Of a stretch of DNA of 64,000 nt, positions 23,191-34,705 are shown piece by piece. Under the pieces are notes generated by a model. That model made no database searches. It saw nothing but the letters and a program-made list of their open reading frames with translations, and was not told the DNA's origin. Source of the stretch: Ephemerocybe angulata (taxonomy: Eukaryota > Basidiomycota > Agaricomycetes > Agaricales > Psathyrellaceae); contig JAACJK010000112.1 in the NCBI GenBank assembly GCA_013368325.1, forward strand, positions 434,001 to 498,000, written 5' to 3'. The translations under genes were made by a program, and so were the position numbers. How positions within the stretch are numbered: the first letter of the stretch is position 1; every line of letters begins with the position of its first letter.

Positions 23191-23747
23191 CCTTCCAATT
23201 TCCCTTCTTGCTTCAATAGTCGTCCTAGCCTTCGTAGCCTTCGTAGTCGTACCCGTAGTCCGTAGTAGTATGTAGTAGTCTTGAAATAGTGCAGCTCCGC
23301 TCAACTCTCAAAGTATCGCAGACGATGATAATGTTAAACGCTCAGCGCTCGCACCGCTGTCCAGCAGACGGAGCTTCGATAGTCGAAGAGGGGGATTCGA
23401 GATGGACGTTCGAGGTCAACTCGATGAAATCCGAATCCCTGCACCGCACCGCACAGACCGTTGCCTGATTGATGTGTTTGGGCTTCGTCCCCGGCATCAT
23501 TGTCCTCATCAGATCAAGCATCAGAGATGCCCGGCCGTGCCAGAGCCCACGCCCGGACCCCTGGGCCCTGTGGGTGAAAGGACTTGCTTTACAGTGGGTA
23601 TATGTGGAAGCGAGTTGCTCGTAGAAAGGACTAATATACAGGTAATGTACAAAGCAAAAGCCGCAGCGCGTAACAGGTCGTGTATAATCGTGTATCTCTG
23701 AAAGCACAACTTGAACCATTCGACCATGATCAGTGACTTGAACCCTC
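23191..23747. other. Intergenic region between the small membrane protein gene and the OPT transporter
   Basis: About 560 bases. It should hold the promoter of the small membrane protein gene and the 3' untranslated region of the transporter. Repeated GTAG/GTCGTA steps occur near 23220-23270. No gene was seen. Confidence 0.5.
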
Positions 23748-26700
23748 TCACTGCCAAACCCTAGGCCTATCATATTATAACACGGTCAGCATTGCGTTCG
23801 CGGGGGAGGAAAGACAAAAGACATACCCAAAGAACTCGCCCTCAGGCAACACCTTCATCGGCAACCCATCCGCATCCGCATTCTCCGTGTAAACCCTAAA
23901 AAGATATCACAATCAGCACAATCCTCCCTTTAAGTTCTCCCCAATCTCCCTCCCCTTTCCCCTCTCCAAACCCCCCCACAAAACATAAAAAGAAAGAATC
24001 CAAAAAACTCACGTATTCCCCACCAAACCTGAATAGTCTCCTTCCCAATATCCCCATTCATCGGATACTGCAACACAAAGAAAATAATAACAACCGCCAA
24101 CGCAACCCCCGCATCCAGCGCCGCGCTCAGCACATAGTTATACTTGGTCCACCACGAGAAGTGGCGCCGACGGATCACGTATTGGAAGATGAACCCGACG
24201 ATCGCCCAGGGCACGTAGTTCACCGCGCTGGCGGGCGGGATGTAGCCTGTGCCGGAGAAGATGACCGGGAAGCTGCGAGGTATGTGCGTTAGTATACGCG
24301 TTATATGATGAGGGGAGAGGGGGAGGGGAGAAAGGCGTACTTGAGGTAGCGGAGCCAGCTGTTGGGCCAGCGCCTATTAAGCAACCAACCAATGACAGGC
24401 GTAACGAATCCAACAAGGAAGAAGAAGCACAACGCTACAGAAAAAAAAAGAACAACAGTCAGAAACCTGCCCAACACCCAAGCACAATTTACTAAACTCG
24501 GTCAAGGCCTGAATCACTTACCATAGTACACCTGCCCCTTGGAGAACTGCCTCGCAGGGCCAATGACACCCCAGATGATACTCGCAGTACCAAACACCTC
24601 GGTCGAAGGGCAGATGAAGCCATCCTTCTGATCCTCAGTGCACATATTAGGAATATTACTGAACATCCACGCCTGTACGCCGAGCTGCGTCGTACCCGCA
24701 ACAGCAGCTGCGATAACCTGCGCGAAGAACATCGACCTAACAAACAAGCCAACCCAATCAGCTGAAGTTCCCCTCTATAATCTAAAGCCCACGACACGCA
24801 CCTCGGCGGAATCTTCATATAATGCCCAAGCTTAAAATCCGACGTAAACGTCAACGCCTGCGCCATCGTAATATACCCCCACGTCTTAAACATCATCATC
24901 GCAATCGGCCTTCCCGGATGCCCATAACCAATAATCAGCTCCGTAATAACATTCAACCCCACCTGCTGATTCGTAATCGCCTGAATCATCCCAATCGGAA
25001 TAACATAGAAAAACGCAATCACAAGCGCCAGGATGAACCACTGCACAGGGAACTTGGTGTCCCACACCTCAATGCAGATGATCCCGCACGCAAACATGCT
25101 CAGGAACACAATTAAATACCACCACTGCGGCACCTGCGCGTACCGCGACATCAGCCGCGCGTGGATGTCCGGCTGCTCGTGCATCGCGCGCCGCGCCTGC
25201 GTCCAGATCTGCTTGCGGAAGTACAGGAACGAGTGCGTCAAAGTGGCAGTGATGGACGCGAAGGACAGCCCGTAGCTGATGGCGAACGTCGTCGGGATGA
25301 AGAGCGGGCTGTAGGCCTCGTACGCTTCTTGGTTGAAGGTAGAGTCGGGGTTGACGATCTTCGAAACGGCGTACGTCTTAGCGCGGTTGTCGTACGACCC
25401 ACGACCGGATATCCTACAGGGAATTAGACATCAGATACTGCAGTAGGTGATAGAGAGTAAGAGATACTAACGGCATGTACATGCTATCCCAGGTGTTGGT
25501 GTACTGCAGCGCATACCAGATGAGCTTCTGACCCGACTGGCCAACCGTGCATCTCGGCAGGTACTCACATAAAGAACAGGTGTCAAGATCCCTAACCAAG
25601 GCAAGCATCAGTCAGACTAGACTCCTAGTAATCATCAAGCGACCTACAGAAGAAGAACACGAAACCAACAGCGATATTAGCTTCCGCCCACCAAGGCGTC
25701 GCTAGCGGCGATCCAATATACGCAATCTACAAAATGCATCAGCGTCAATCAATACCACCCTCCACATCATCCCAAACGTACCTGGGCCCAGTCAAAGGTG
25801 ATAAGACTCATCCCCAACCCATGCACATATCCAAACATCTGGTTGACAGGGATATTATTCGGCGCGATCCAGGTGACCCACGAAAAGTAGCTGAGCGCCT
25901 GGAAGAGGTACCCCGGGAAGAAGTACCACACCGTCGAGCCCAACAGCGCATAGAGGAAGAAGCGTTCGCGCGAAAGGCCTCCGCGGTTCCCCATCCCCGC
26001 GTACGTCTGCGCATGCAAAGTGTTGAACAACGCGCATGTGACCAGGTTCGCAGGCCATACTGAATAAGGAAGTGCAGGGGGTCAGTACATAGAAGCTCGT
26101 ATATGATTTCGGTGGCGTCGAAGATAACGTACTCATAGACGGAGGCTGGACGAGGAAACGTCGGGCAATCCCTCCAATAGAAAATCCGATGAGCTGGGTC
26201 GACATGACCAGCAGCCACTGGTCTGTGAGATGCACTCGTCAGTTCCTTCGATACGGCGAGAGAGCGACTCCAAGCAACTGACATGAGAAATTATAGTTCT
26301 GGTTGTAGAACACCCTCTGCACGGCGACGATATCCGTCGCATAGGCGCTATACGCCCCCACGATCGCCATAATCGTAGCCAAAACCTGTTCCCAAAAGCC
26401 ACACACAACGACACGCATCGTAAGCCTCCGTGCAGATCCCCGTCGAAATAGACAACGACACTGACATGCTCCTTGATGGTGAAAGGACCGGGGTTCAGTC
26501 CAAGCCCGAAGATCTTGACATTCGGTACGACTTTGGCCCATAGCCTTCCCAAAGGGAAAATCAGCAGCTGCGCGACAATCTAGGAGGGGATAAGCATCGG
26601 GCACCAGCCACTCCAAGAGGCCATCGGGCATACGCACGCCAGTGATCGTTACGGAGGGATAGCGGAAAAAGAAGAATTGATTAAGGCCCTATCGAAGCCT

Positions 26701-27118
26701 CGTTAGTGTCGATCGGAGAAATAGCACCGACATGGCGTGCGCACCGCGATAATGATAGCCCAGATGAGGCCCAGCGTCCAGGAGCGAATCGTGGAGACTG
26801 GGATGGTGGGGTCGTCGGTGTTGGCGACGGCGGAGCGGACCTCGGGGTAGGGCGAGTCGTCCTCTGGAAAGCAAGATTTAGTGCCAAGCTACACCGCCTA
26901 GAGGTGGCGAGGGCCTACCGAGTACACCCTGGATTGCAGCCTCCCTGTCGATGTTTGGGTCATCGAAGTCAGGGAGGGCGACGGCCTCAATCTCCTCTGT
27001 AGATAGCGAGCATTAGCAATTAGAGATTGCTACTAAGGACAAGCTTACTGAGGTCCAACTCATGCTTCTCCTTGTCGATGCTGCTGTCTTCTTTCCGTTC
27101 AGGCGAGTGGGTCGCCAT
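23748..27118 (-). CDS. OPT-family oligopeptide transporter
   Basis: A plasma-membrane proton-coupled importer of small peptides or peptide-like compounds. The start is the ATG at 27116-27118 (MATHSPERKEDSSIDKEKHE), an acidic cytosolic tail with VALPDFDDPNIDREA. Membrane segments follow across roughly ten or more exons: TIRSWTLGLIWA, FFFFRYPSVTITG, the OPT signature NPGPFTIKEH, WVTWIAPNNIPVNQMFG, and the hallmark IGYGHPGRPIAMMMFKTWGY with TMAQALTFTSDFKLGHYMKIPPR. The last exon gives EFFGPRVWQ and TGA at 23748, the usual OPT ending. Exact limits of some inner exons were not all fixed. Its neighbours are unrelated. Confidence 0.9.
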
Positions 27119-29022
27119 GCTGGACTCGCTCACGCAGGTGTGCGGTCAGTCAACAAGAGGGAGAGAGGGAGAGAGGGAAAGGGAGATAGAGTCCACAAAA
27201 CGCGGGAGAGAGGCTTCCTTCTTGTATGTAGACCTGTCCGTCTGCTTGCCAGTACAGGAAATGGGTTCTGGCGACATGCGATAAGAATAAAGAAGAGTGC
27301 CATAGAGCAGGAAGTCACTTCTGCATTCGGGCATCCGGAAGCTCTCGCCCCAATTGAATGTATACTCCATCGCGATCCTGTTCTTCAGCATATGGTCGCA
27401 TAGCTAATTGGGCAGATATGGATGTCACGCCCCTGCAAGCCATGCGCTCTCCTGTTCGTTCTAAGCCCGCGTTTGCTTTGTATGTAGTTATCCTTGAGGA
27501 GCCAAGTCGCCATAAATACCAGCCCAGAAATGGAATGCTAGTAACGGTCCGGGAGAAGAAGCTCTGTTACTGGAGTCGAACTGTCATTCGTTTTGGAGGT
27601 GGCATGTAGGAGTGGGATTTCTTCCGACGTTCTAACGCGAGTAAAGATCTGCCAGGAGTTAAGTCGTGGAGAAGTGGGCTATGTGGTATGTGAACGTTGG
27701 ACCAGAGTCTTCGCATTCCGACGTTTTCCGGCCAATAGCGGCTTCGAATCTCGCGATTCCACTGCATATGTTATTGTGGGTCGCAAGTGGGTGGGTAGAC
27801 GAGCTGTCTGCTGGCGCCAAGGACATGCTGAGAGTTGAACCGCCTTTCGACCGCGGCCTCCTGAAGGTCAAGGTCCCCGCCATACGGCCCTGGAGCCTAA
27901 GAGAGTGTGAAACGATACCAAGTTTAAGGGTATTGCTTCATCTGTGCATATTTGATGTGTAGGAAGCTCGGGAAACCACATTGGATCCCAGAATATAATG
28001 CTCTGAGTTGGTTACGGTGTCGCACGAGTTGAGGGTGCTTGGCAGCGATTGGAAGCATATCATGGTCATGACGGACAGAAGCAGAGTTGACAAACCCCGC
28101 GGCAACAGACTCCGCAGGCGGAGCTGGAATGTTCGATGGCATCTCCCGTGATTTAGCGCTTAGCGCCCACCGAGGAATTGCCAGCAAAACAGATAGAAGA
28201 CTTGTGTTCATGGATGCTATTGGGTTTGGTTCAAATATGTAAGTCTTAGGCCAAGATAGGGGGCAGTCCTAAGTCGCCTCCATATGGCACACAACCCACC
28301 ACATCAATCATCCCCTCCGATGGAGCAACATCGCATCGCCGCTGGGAAATGGATGCTGTACTCCGGACCACATTCCACATTATTGTCAAGAGATAGAGGC
28401 AGGGCGCTCAGACTTGTATATCACTGACATAAAGTCGGTACTCACGTGTATGAGAATACTGCCTACCCCAACCCACAAAGGAAGTTTGCCCTTATCTTGG
28501 CACATCCACGGTCCCTGGCTGAATCTTATCGGCGACCCGTGGATATTCACAAGTCTGCAGCCGCACTGAGCCCACCTGATGCATAAGCTTCTACCTTCCC
28601 GGCCCCCATCCATTAATACCCACTCACTTTCAGACTGTAGCCACACACCGACTATTCCGAGACCAGCGGTCCCAGCTCTGATGGGCGCCTGGGCGCTAGA
28701 CGCTCGCTGCTGATCTGTCCGTATCTGGAGCGCGCCTTTCCATATGTCGAACTCCGCCGATGCCGCAGTGCACATGGAACACAGCCGTGTCATCATCCGA
28801 CATCATCGCGTTCGACATAAAGCAAGCAAGAAAGAATACAGTAAAAAAGAAAGTATTTGGTTTATTAGATTGTTCCATCCTTGTACTAGTAGCAACAGCA
28901 GCTCGATTATGCACCACATTCGAGCGTCACGAAAAGAAAGCCCCAGAGTAGAAAGGCCTACGGGAAAGCATAATTGGCGATGTGGGTATAATGCAAACGG
29001 GAAACATATTGAGAAAGGCCCT
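27119..29022. other. Long gene-poor stretch
   Basis: About 1.9 kb between two minus-strand genes. The right end of the transporter gene needs a promoter here. A GA-rich run lies near 27165-27195. Only one weak candidate gene was found (27924-28211, listed separately). Two TAGCGC/GGGCGC-type motifs lie near 28150 and 28690. The rest shows nothing convincing. Confidence 0.5.
27924..28211 (-). CDS. Candidate small secreted protein (weak)
   Basis: An open frame of 95 residues. The first ~20 residues (MNTSLLSVLLAIPRWALSA) could be a signal peptide, followed by KSREMPSNIPAPPAESVAAG and a His/Arg-rich middle. There are no cysteine pairs typical of secreted effectors and no family resemblance. It may be a chance open frame; only the leader-like start argues for it. 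Confidence 0.25.
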   Translation of the reverse strand: MNTSLLSVLLAIPRWALSAKSREMPSNIPAPPAESVAAGFVNSASVRHDHDMLPIAAKHPQLVRHRNQLRALYSGIQCGFPSFLHIKYAQMKQYP

Positions 29023-31469
29023 CTACCCGAGAGGCGTCGGCAGCGCCTTCCTCTTCTCCCCCACAGCCTTCCACATCCACCTAAGCAACACCCTCTCCAA
29101 CATATCCTCCCACCCCTCATCCCTCCTCGCAACGACACCCGCATCAAACAGTATCACATCCGGAACCGGCTTCCCCGTGCCCTCTGATGATGTCGGAGAA
29201 CTGGAATTCACAGCAGCCGCCCCAGCTTCAGTGCCCTTGCTCTTGCTCTGCCCGATAGGTGAGGGAGTCCGCCCGAAATTCGTCTTTCCCCTAGGTGAAG
29301 GCGGCGCACTGCCCTTCCCGCTCGCGGAGGAAACGACGCTGGGTAGCTTGAGAAGCGAGGGCGGGAGCGCCGACATGAGCTGGGAGGGCATCGTAATCGG
29401 AAGCATATACCGCAACTTCAGCGCCCTATAAGACACGAATCAATCTCATCAGCACTTGACCGCATGGGGAGTAAGGTAAATAAAACACGTACCCAACCCA
29501 AAGCCTCAAATTATCCGTGCGCCTAAACGTCCACCCAGTCTTGCCAGCAGGTTTGCCTGCCTCCTCCGCCGCTTTCTCCAATGCCAAGATATCATGTATT
29601 CCCTCTTTGCTGACAAACCCCCACGGGTGCTTGGACTTCCGCACGCAGACGTTGTACGCAAGGCAGAGGAGCTGGCCCGACGTTAGAGATGCGAGGAAGG
29701 CCGTCCGCCCAGGTTGGATAGCGGGTGGTTTATCTGGGGGAGTGAGAGGCGGCGATGGCGGCACGAGCGCATGCTGGTGCGACGGTGGGAGAAACCTCAT
29801 CAGGAACGCATACGCCCTATCGAGCTCGTCCCCGTCGAACGCTTCTCTCTTCGCCCATTCCGGTAGCTCATCATCTTCAAGCTCATGGTCGAGTTCCCCT
29901 TCCTCCTCCTCCCCATCATCTTCACCTTCCTCGTCATTGACGCCCTCCTCTTTGATCCCACCCATATCCTCAGGCTCCGCTGTCAGACGCTGGGAAGCAC
30001 CCATGAGTCCGAGCATACCGGTCGAGACTCTCCTCTTGGCGCTGTCCATGAGAAGGGACGCAGCCTGTACTGCCGGCGCGCTGCCACGATCCAGCGCTTC
30101 CCCAGAGCTCACACGTCTCTTCGATCGCGACCGTGCGCCGCTAGAAATGAGCGAGGCGAACCTATTCGTGCGTATCTCCAACTTCCTCCTCTCAATCTCC
30201 CACCCTCGCTCCTTCTTCCCCTCACCCTCCTTCTCCTTAGAAGGGAACAACGCATCGTCGACAGCGTCCAGATACTCCTTCACAGTCTCCCTTTCCTTCT
30301 CCACGTCCTTCAATTTCAAATCCTGCTTGTACAACCACCCGTTACCCACTTCCAACGTCTGATGCCACATCTCCCTCTTCTCTTTCTTTACGAGGTCGTC
30401 GTCGGGGAAGTCTGCGTCCTCGTCCTCCCATACAGGTACATGCTCATATCGCCCATGCACCTGGACAAGGCTGAACGTAATCCCCAGGTCACCATAGAAC
30501 TGCGCCTGGCCTTCCCCTTCCGCAGGGAGGTCGTGCGGATGCGGAGGGAGCGGGCTCGTCCCACGCGACTGTGTGCCTCGCGAACCAGACGACGTGGTCC
30601 CCCCACCATCACTCTGCGCGTCGTACGCATCGTCAGAAAGGGGCAGCCTCGCCGTTTCCTCCAAGTCGCGCAGGGTGCCAAGAACTTGAAGCGAGCACCG
30701 CCGAATGAGTGCTAAGAGGTCCGCCGACTTGTCCTGCGTCGAGATCATAGAATCGTCGGGGAGTGAGACCATATAGTTCCGGACGGTCTGGATCGTCCGT
30801 GTGGTGTTGCGCAGGAGGGGGAGGACGTCGATGGTGCGCTCTGGCTCCGGGGCGTCTATTGCCCAGGCTTTGACGAGGTCGCTTAGTTCGGATATCACCC
30901 CTGGGAGGAGGCTGTCGGGATGCGCTTCGTTGGTCCGGATGTGCGGGGCGACGACGATGGGGGGTGTGGGCCGCGAGCTCGATGAGGAGAACTGAGGTGA
31001 GAGGGCTGCATGTATCGAGGCGAAGGCGTCCGCCTGGCCGGGGATCTCATCTCCAGTGGGGGACAAAGGCATTCCACCGATGGCTGGCACCAGACCCTGG
31101 TGCTTCATCTTGTCAAACAGGGGGCTGGGGTACATTAGCATTGCCATACAATACAACCGATTCGTAGAGATCCGCATATACGCACTTTTTCTTGTTCACC
31201 ATCCCTGTTCTTGTGTAGTACTGCTGCAGGTGCTCGATGCTGCCCAACGCCAACACACTCTCGCGCTTCGCTGCGCTCCGGCTGAATGGCTTGACGGGCT
31301 TGGGGCTCCCGGCGTGCGTCGCGAGCATGGCGGCCTGCCGACGCGATTTCTTGGGGGCCGTCGAGCCCTCGCTCGAGTTGGAGGCTGAGAGGCCGATGCT
31401 GGGCCCGCCTGTGGACTCGGGGGTGAGGGGCATTGGCGTGGTCGACGCTGACGAGCTGGCAGAAGTCAT
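29023..31469 (-). CDS. Conserved fungal protein of unknown function
   Basis: Three exons: about 31186-31469, 29493-31124 and 29023-29425, joined in frame (KKN|PLFDKMKHQG and LWVG|ALKLRYML). The start is MTSASSSASTTPMPLTPEST. A conserved-looking block reads ALGSIEHLQQYYTRTGMVNK, followed by GLVPAIGGMPLSP. The centre has helical stretches (LLALIRRCSLQVLGTLRDLEE), a basic-acidic alternation, and long acidic runs (DEEGEDDGEEEEGELDHE). The last third has FLASLTSGQLLCLAYNVCVR and GWTFRRTDNLRLWVGALKLRY, then a Ser/Pro-rich linker and DVILFDAGVVARRDEGWEDM with VLLRWMWKAV. The C-terminal pattern looks like a globular domain conserved in fungi, but I cannot name it. It shares a 466-base divergent promoter with MTO1. 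Confidence 0.7.
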
Positions 31470-31935
31470 GGCGTTTGGTAGGAAGAGTCGTTCGAGACGC
31501 AGAGATGCGGGTAGTCAACGTCCAGTGCAGACGCTGTTGACGGGTATATGCAGGGTATCGCTCCGGACACAAAGGGGTGCCGAAAAAGAGAGACAGGTTA
31601 AGGGGTATGATTTAAATTGATTGTCGGTTAGGAGCGAGCTGGTTGTCAAGGAAAGGCTGCCGAGCGTGCTGAACGGTGGACGCGGGGACAACGACGACGG
31701 CGACGCTTGTACTTTCACGGGCTGGCGACGAGCAGGCTGCTGGGGACACGCAACGGCAGCGAGCACAGAGCATCACGGCCATCTTCAACATGATTCATCT
31801 TCCTCGCTGCTGATAGATACTATTGCCGCCGAAATTAGGCGTTCGTCGTCGCGCACGCGGATCGGGAAATTCGAAAACGTTCGCACACCGTCTTTGCTCT
31901 CGACGTCCAACCCGTCTCCGTCGTCCTCGACTCTC
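31470..31935. promoter_or_regulatory. Divergent promoter between the unknown gene (-) and MTO1 (+)
   Basis: 466 bases separate two divergent starts. An open frame upstream of and continuous with the MTO1 start (from 31621) is read as leader because translation from 31936 gives a typical mitochondrial presequence. No further gene was seen. Confidence 0.5.
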
Positions 31936-34444
31936 ATGCTTCGCGGCCTGAAGAATGCACGTCTAAACACAAGATTCCGGCGGCTCAACCACTCTCTGTC
32001 GACGCCAGCTCAATATGACGGTACGCCGGATATCCACCCACCCACCCTTGGCCGACCCTTACAATAACTCTGTGCAGTGTGTATCATAGGAGGAGGTCAT
32101 GCGGGCTGCGAGGCCGCAGCAGCGTCAGCTAGGACAGGCGCCAGAACACTCCTGCTCACCCAAAAGCTGGAAACCATCGGCGAGCTTTCCTGCAACCCGT
32201 CCATTGGCGGCGTAGGGAAAGGCACACTGGTTCGCGAAATCGACGCTTTGGACGGTGTCATGGGAAGGGTCGCGGACAAGGCTGGTATCCAGTTCCAAAT
32301 GCTAAACTTGAGCAAGGGGCCAGCGGTCTGGGTGCGTTGTCTTTTACGTTTTCTGCTGCCAATTTGCTTAAATACGCGCATACATAGGGTCCAAGAGCGC
32401 AGATTGACCGCGTGCTGTACAAGAAGAATATGCAAGATATTCTGTTCAACTATCCTGGGCTGGATATAAAGGCTGCGAGTGTCTTCGACTTGGTGATTGA
32501 GCAGTCAGAGAGCGCGCCAGGGCCTTCAGGAAAGATCACCGGGGTCAAGCTTGGTACGTCGAACCCGTCTTAACACCCAATGCTATCGAACTGACCCTTC
32601 ACAGAAACCGGAGAAACCATCCCATGCACACAAGTTGTGATATGCACAGGCACCTTCCTCTCAGGAGAGATCCATATGGGCCTCAAGAGGTTCCCTGCAG
32701 GCCGCATCGGAGACGCACCCTCCGCCGGACTCTCAGCATCTCTGCACAACGCCGGGTTCAAGCTGGGGAGGCTGCAAACCGGCACCCCTGCCCGCCTCGA
32801 TGGTTCAACTATCAACTTCGAAGGTCTCGAGAGGCAGGATGGCGACACGCGGCCGACGCCATTCAGTTTCTTGAACACGGACGTGGATAACAGGGAGCGG
32901 CAGGTGGCGTGTTACAAGACGAGGACGAATCTCAAGACCCATCAGTTTGTGAAGGATAACCTGCATTTGTGCGTGCATATTCAGGAAACCAAAAAGGGTG
33001 AGTATGTAGAGTGCTTCGACTCGGGTGCTGGATGCTCATGTTTCCCAGGTCCAAGATATTGCCCGTCCCTCGAAGCGAAGATCCTTCGGTTCGGGCACAA
33101 GGATAGCCATAACATCTGGCTGGAACCCGAAGGCTACGACTCTGATGTAATCTATCCGAACGGTATCTCGTGCAGTCTGCCTGAAGAGCTCCAAGAACCG
33201 ATGATGAGGACTATACCTGGCCTCGAAAATGTGAAGATGGTTCGGCCTGCATACGGTGTCGAATACGACCACATTGACCCTCGTGAACTTGGGCGTACGT
33301 CGAATACTTTCTGCATATCTAAGAGCCGAGTACTCATGAGTTGATGCACTGTAGCGACGTTGCAGACAAAACGAATACAAGGACTGTTCCTCGCTGGGCA
33401 GATAAATGGTGAGATTTTTTCCCCATTCTCTCCTTATTTGAAACCTCATTCTCGGTATAGGCACCACTGGATATGAAGAAGCGGGTGCCCAAGGTATCGT
33501 CGCAGGGATAAACGCAGGACTAGCAGCCCTGCAGAAACCCCCGCTCGTCCTTACACGCGCAGACGGGTTTACAGGCGTAATGATCGACGATCTCATCGTG
33601 AAAGGTGCTGAGGAACCATGTTCGTCTCACCCACCTCCTCCAATTCATCATCTTTAATCTTAACCAAACCACCCTCCCCAGACCGAATGTTCACTTCGCG
33701 ATCAGAATACCGCATGACGATCCGAAGTGACAACGCCGACATGCGCCTCACAGAACAAGGTCCGTCTCCCTCACCCCATATCCCTCCTACCACGCACTCA
33801 CTCCCACGTCCCTCCACCCCCAGGCCGAGCCGCAGGAGCCGTCTCCGACCACCGCTACTCAACCTTCCAATCCACCCTCACAGCAATCCAAACCACAATC
33901 TCCGCCCTCAAAGCCATCTCCCTAAGCCCGCAATCCTGGTCGTCCCTCGGCATCCCCGTCAACCGCGACGGCGCCATGCGCAGCGCCTTCCACATGCTGC
34001 GCTACCCCAACATCACCGCCAAAGACCTCATACCCGCTCTGCCGGCCCTGGCAGATGTAGATGCGCGTGTGCTCGCACGCGTGGAGATCGAGGGCAAGTA
34101 CGCGCCGCATTTGTATAGGCAGGAGGCGGATGTAAGAGCGTTTATGGGGGATGAGGGGTTGCTTTTGGATCCGGGGATGGAGTATGGGAGTGTGCCGGGG
34201 TTGAGCGCGGAGGTGGCGGAGAAGTTGTATCGTGTGAGGCCGACGACTATCGTGAGTTCCTCTGTTCTGTTTTGAGAAGGGGATGGCGTTGAATTTTGTT
34301 ATGCAGGGTGCGGCGAAGCGCATTGAGGGGATGACGCCGACTTCTGTGCTTTACCTTTTGAAGTATGCGAAGAAGACGCGGTGGGTGTCGGGGACTCGGG
34401 GCGTGGAGGACTCGGAGGCTCCTGCCGGTGCAACAGTGGTGTGA
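31936..34444 (+). CDS. MTO1: MTO1 / GidA-type mitochondrial tRNA uridine-34 modification enzyme
   Basis: FAD-dependent enzyme that, with the GTPase Mss1/GTPBP3, installs the 5-aminomethyl-type modification on wobble uridine of mitochondrial tRNAs. The presequence is [20 protein letters not shown], Arg-rich and lacking acids. The FAD-binding start is [20 protein letters not shown], then [20 protein letters not shown]. Both GidA signatures are present: [19 protein letters not shown] and [40 protein letters not shown] and the C-terminal helical domain follow, with [15 protein letters not shown] and ITP-like [13 protein letters not shown]. Eight introns of usual size separate the exons; the one at about 33621-33682 starts with GTTCGT. 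Exon 1 ends at 32020 and exon 2 starts at 32078. The stop is TGA at 34442-34444. Length and order agree with the family. Confidence 0.93.
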
Positions 34445-34705
34445 ACGATTTAAAAGTCAAGATTAGATGACATAGACCTGTATGGACATGGAAACTCGTA
34501 TACCAACCACCCTACTTACTACTTATCTACCGTAGATATATGATATGCATAATGCTCTTAATGATTAAAGAACCGTTAATCAGCACTGCCATTCTAGGTC
34601 TTCCAGGCACCCGTATCTAGCGACGTGATGCTGCTCGAAACCTCCCACTTGCTGGGCGCCTAATCCTGATCTGGGCGCTCGAGGGCAGAAACCTAAAAGT
34701 CACGC

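Noticed and set aside
28386..28796. 136-residue minus-strand frame in the gene-poor stretch
   Set aside because: No domain, signal or splice support; likely chance.
29517..30362. 281-residue plus-strand frame rich in Ser
   Set aside because: Antisense of the acidic part of the unknown gene; Ser runs are the reverse complement of Glu/Asp codons.
31621..31935. In-frame upstream extension of MTO1
   Set aside because: The shorter start gives a classical mitochondrial presequence; the extension is low complexity.
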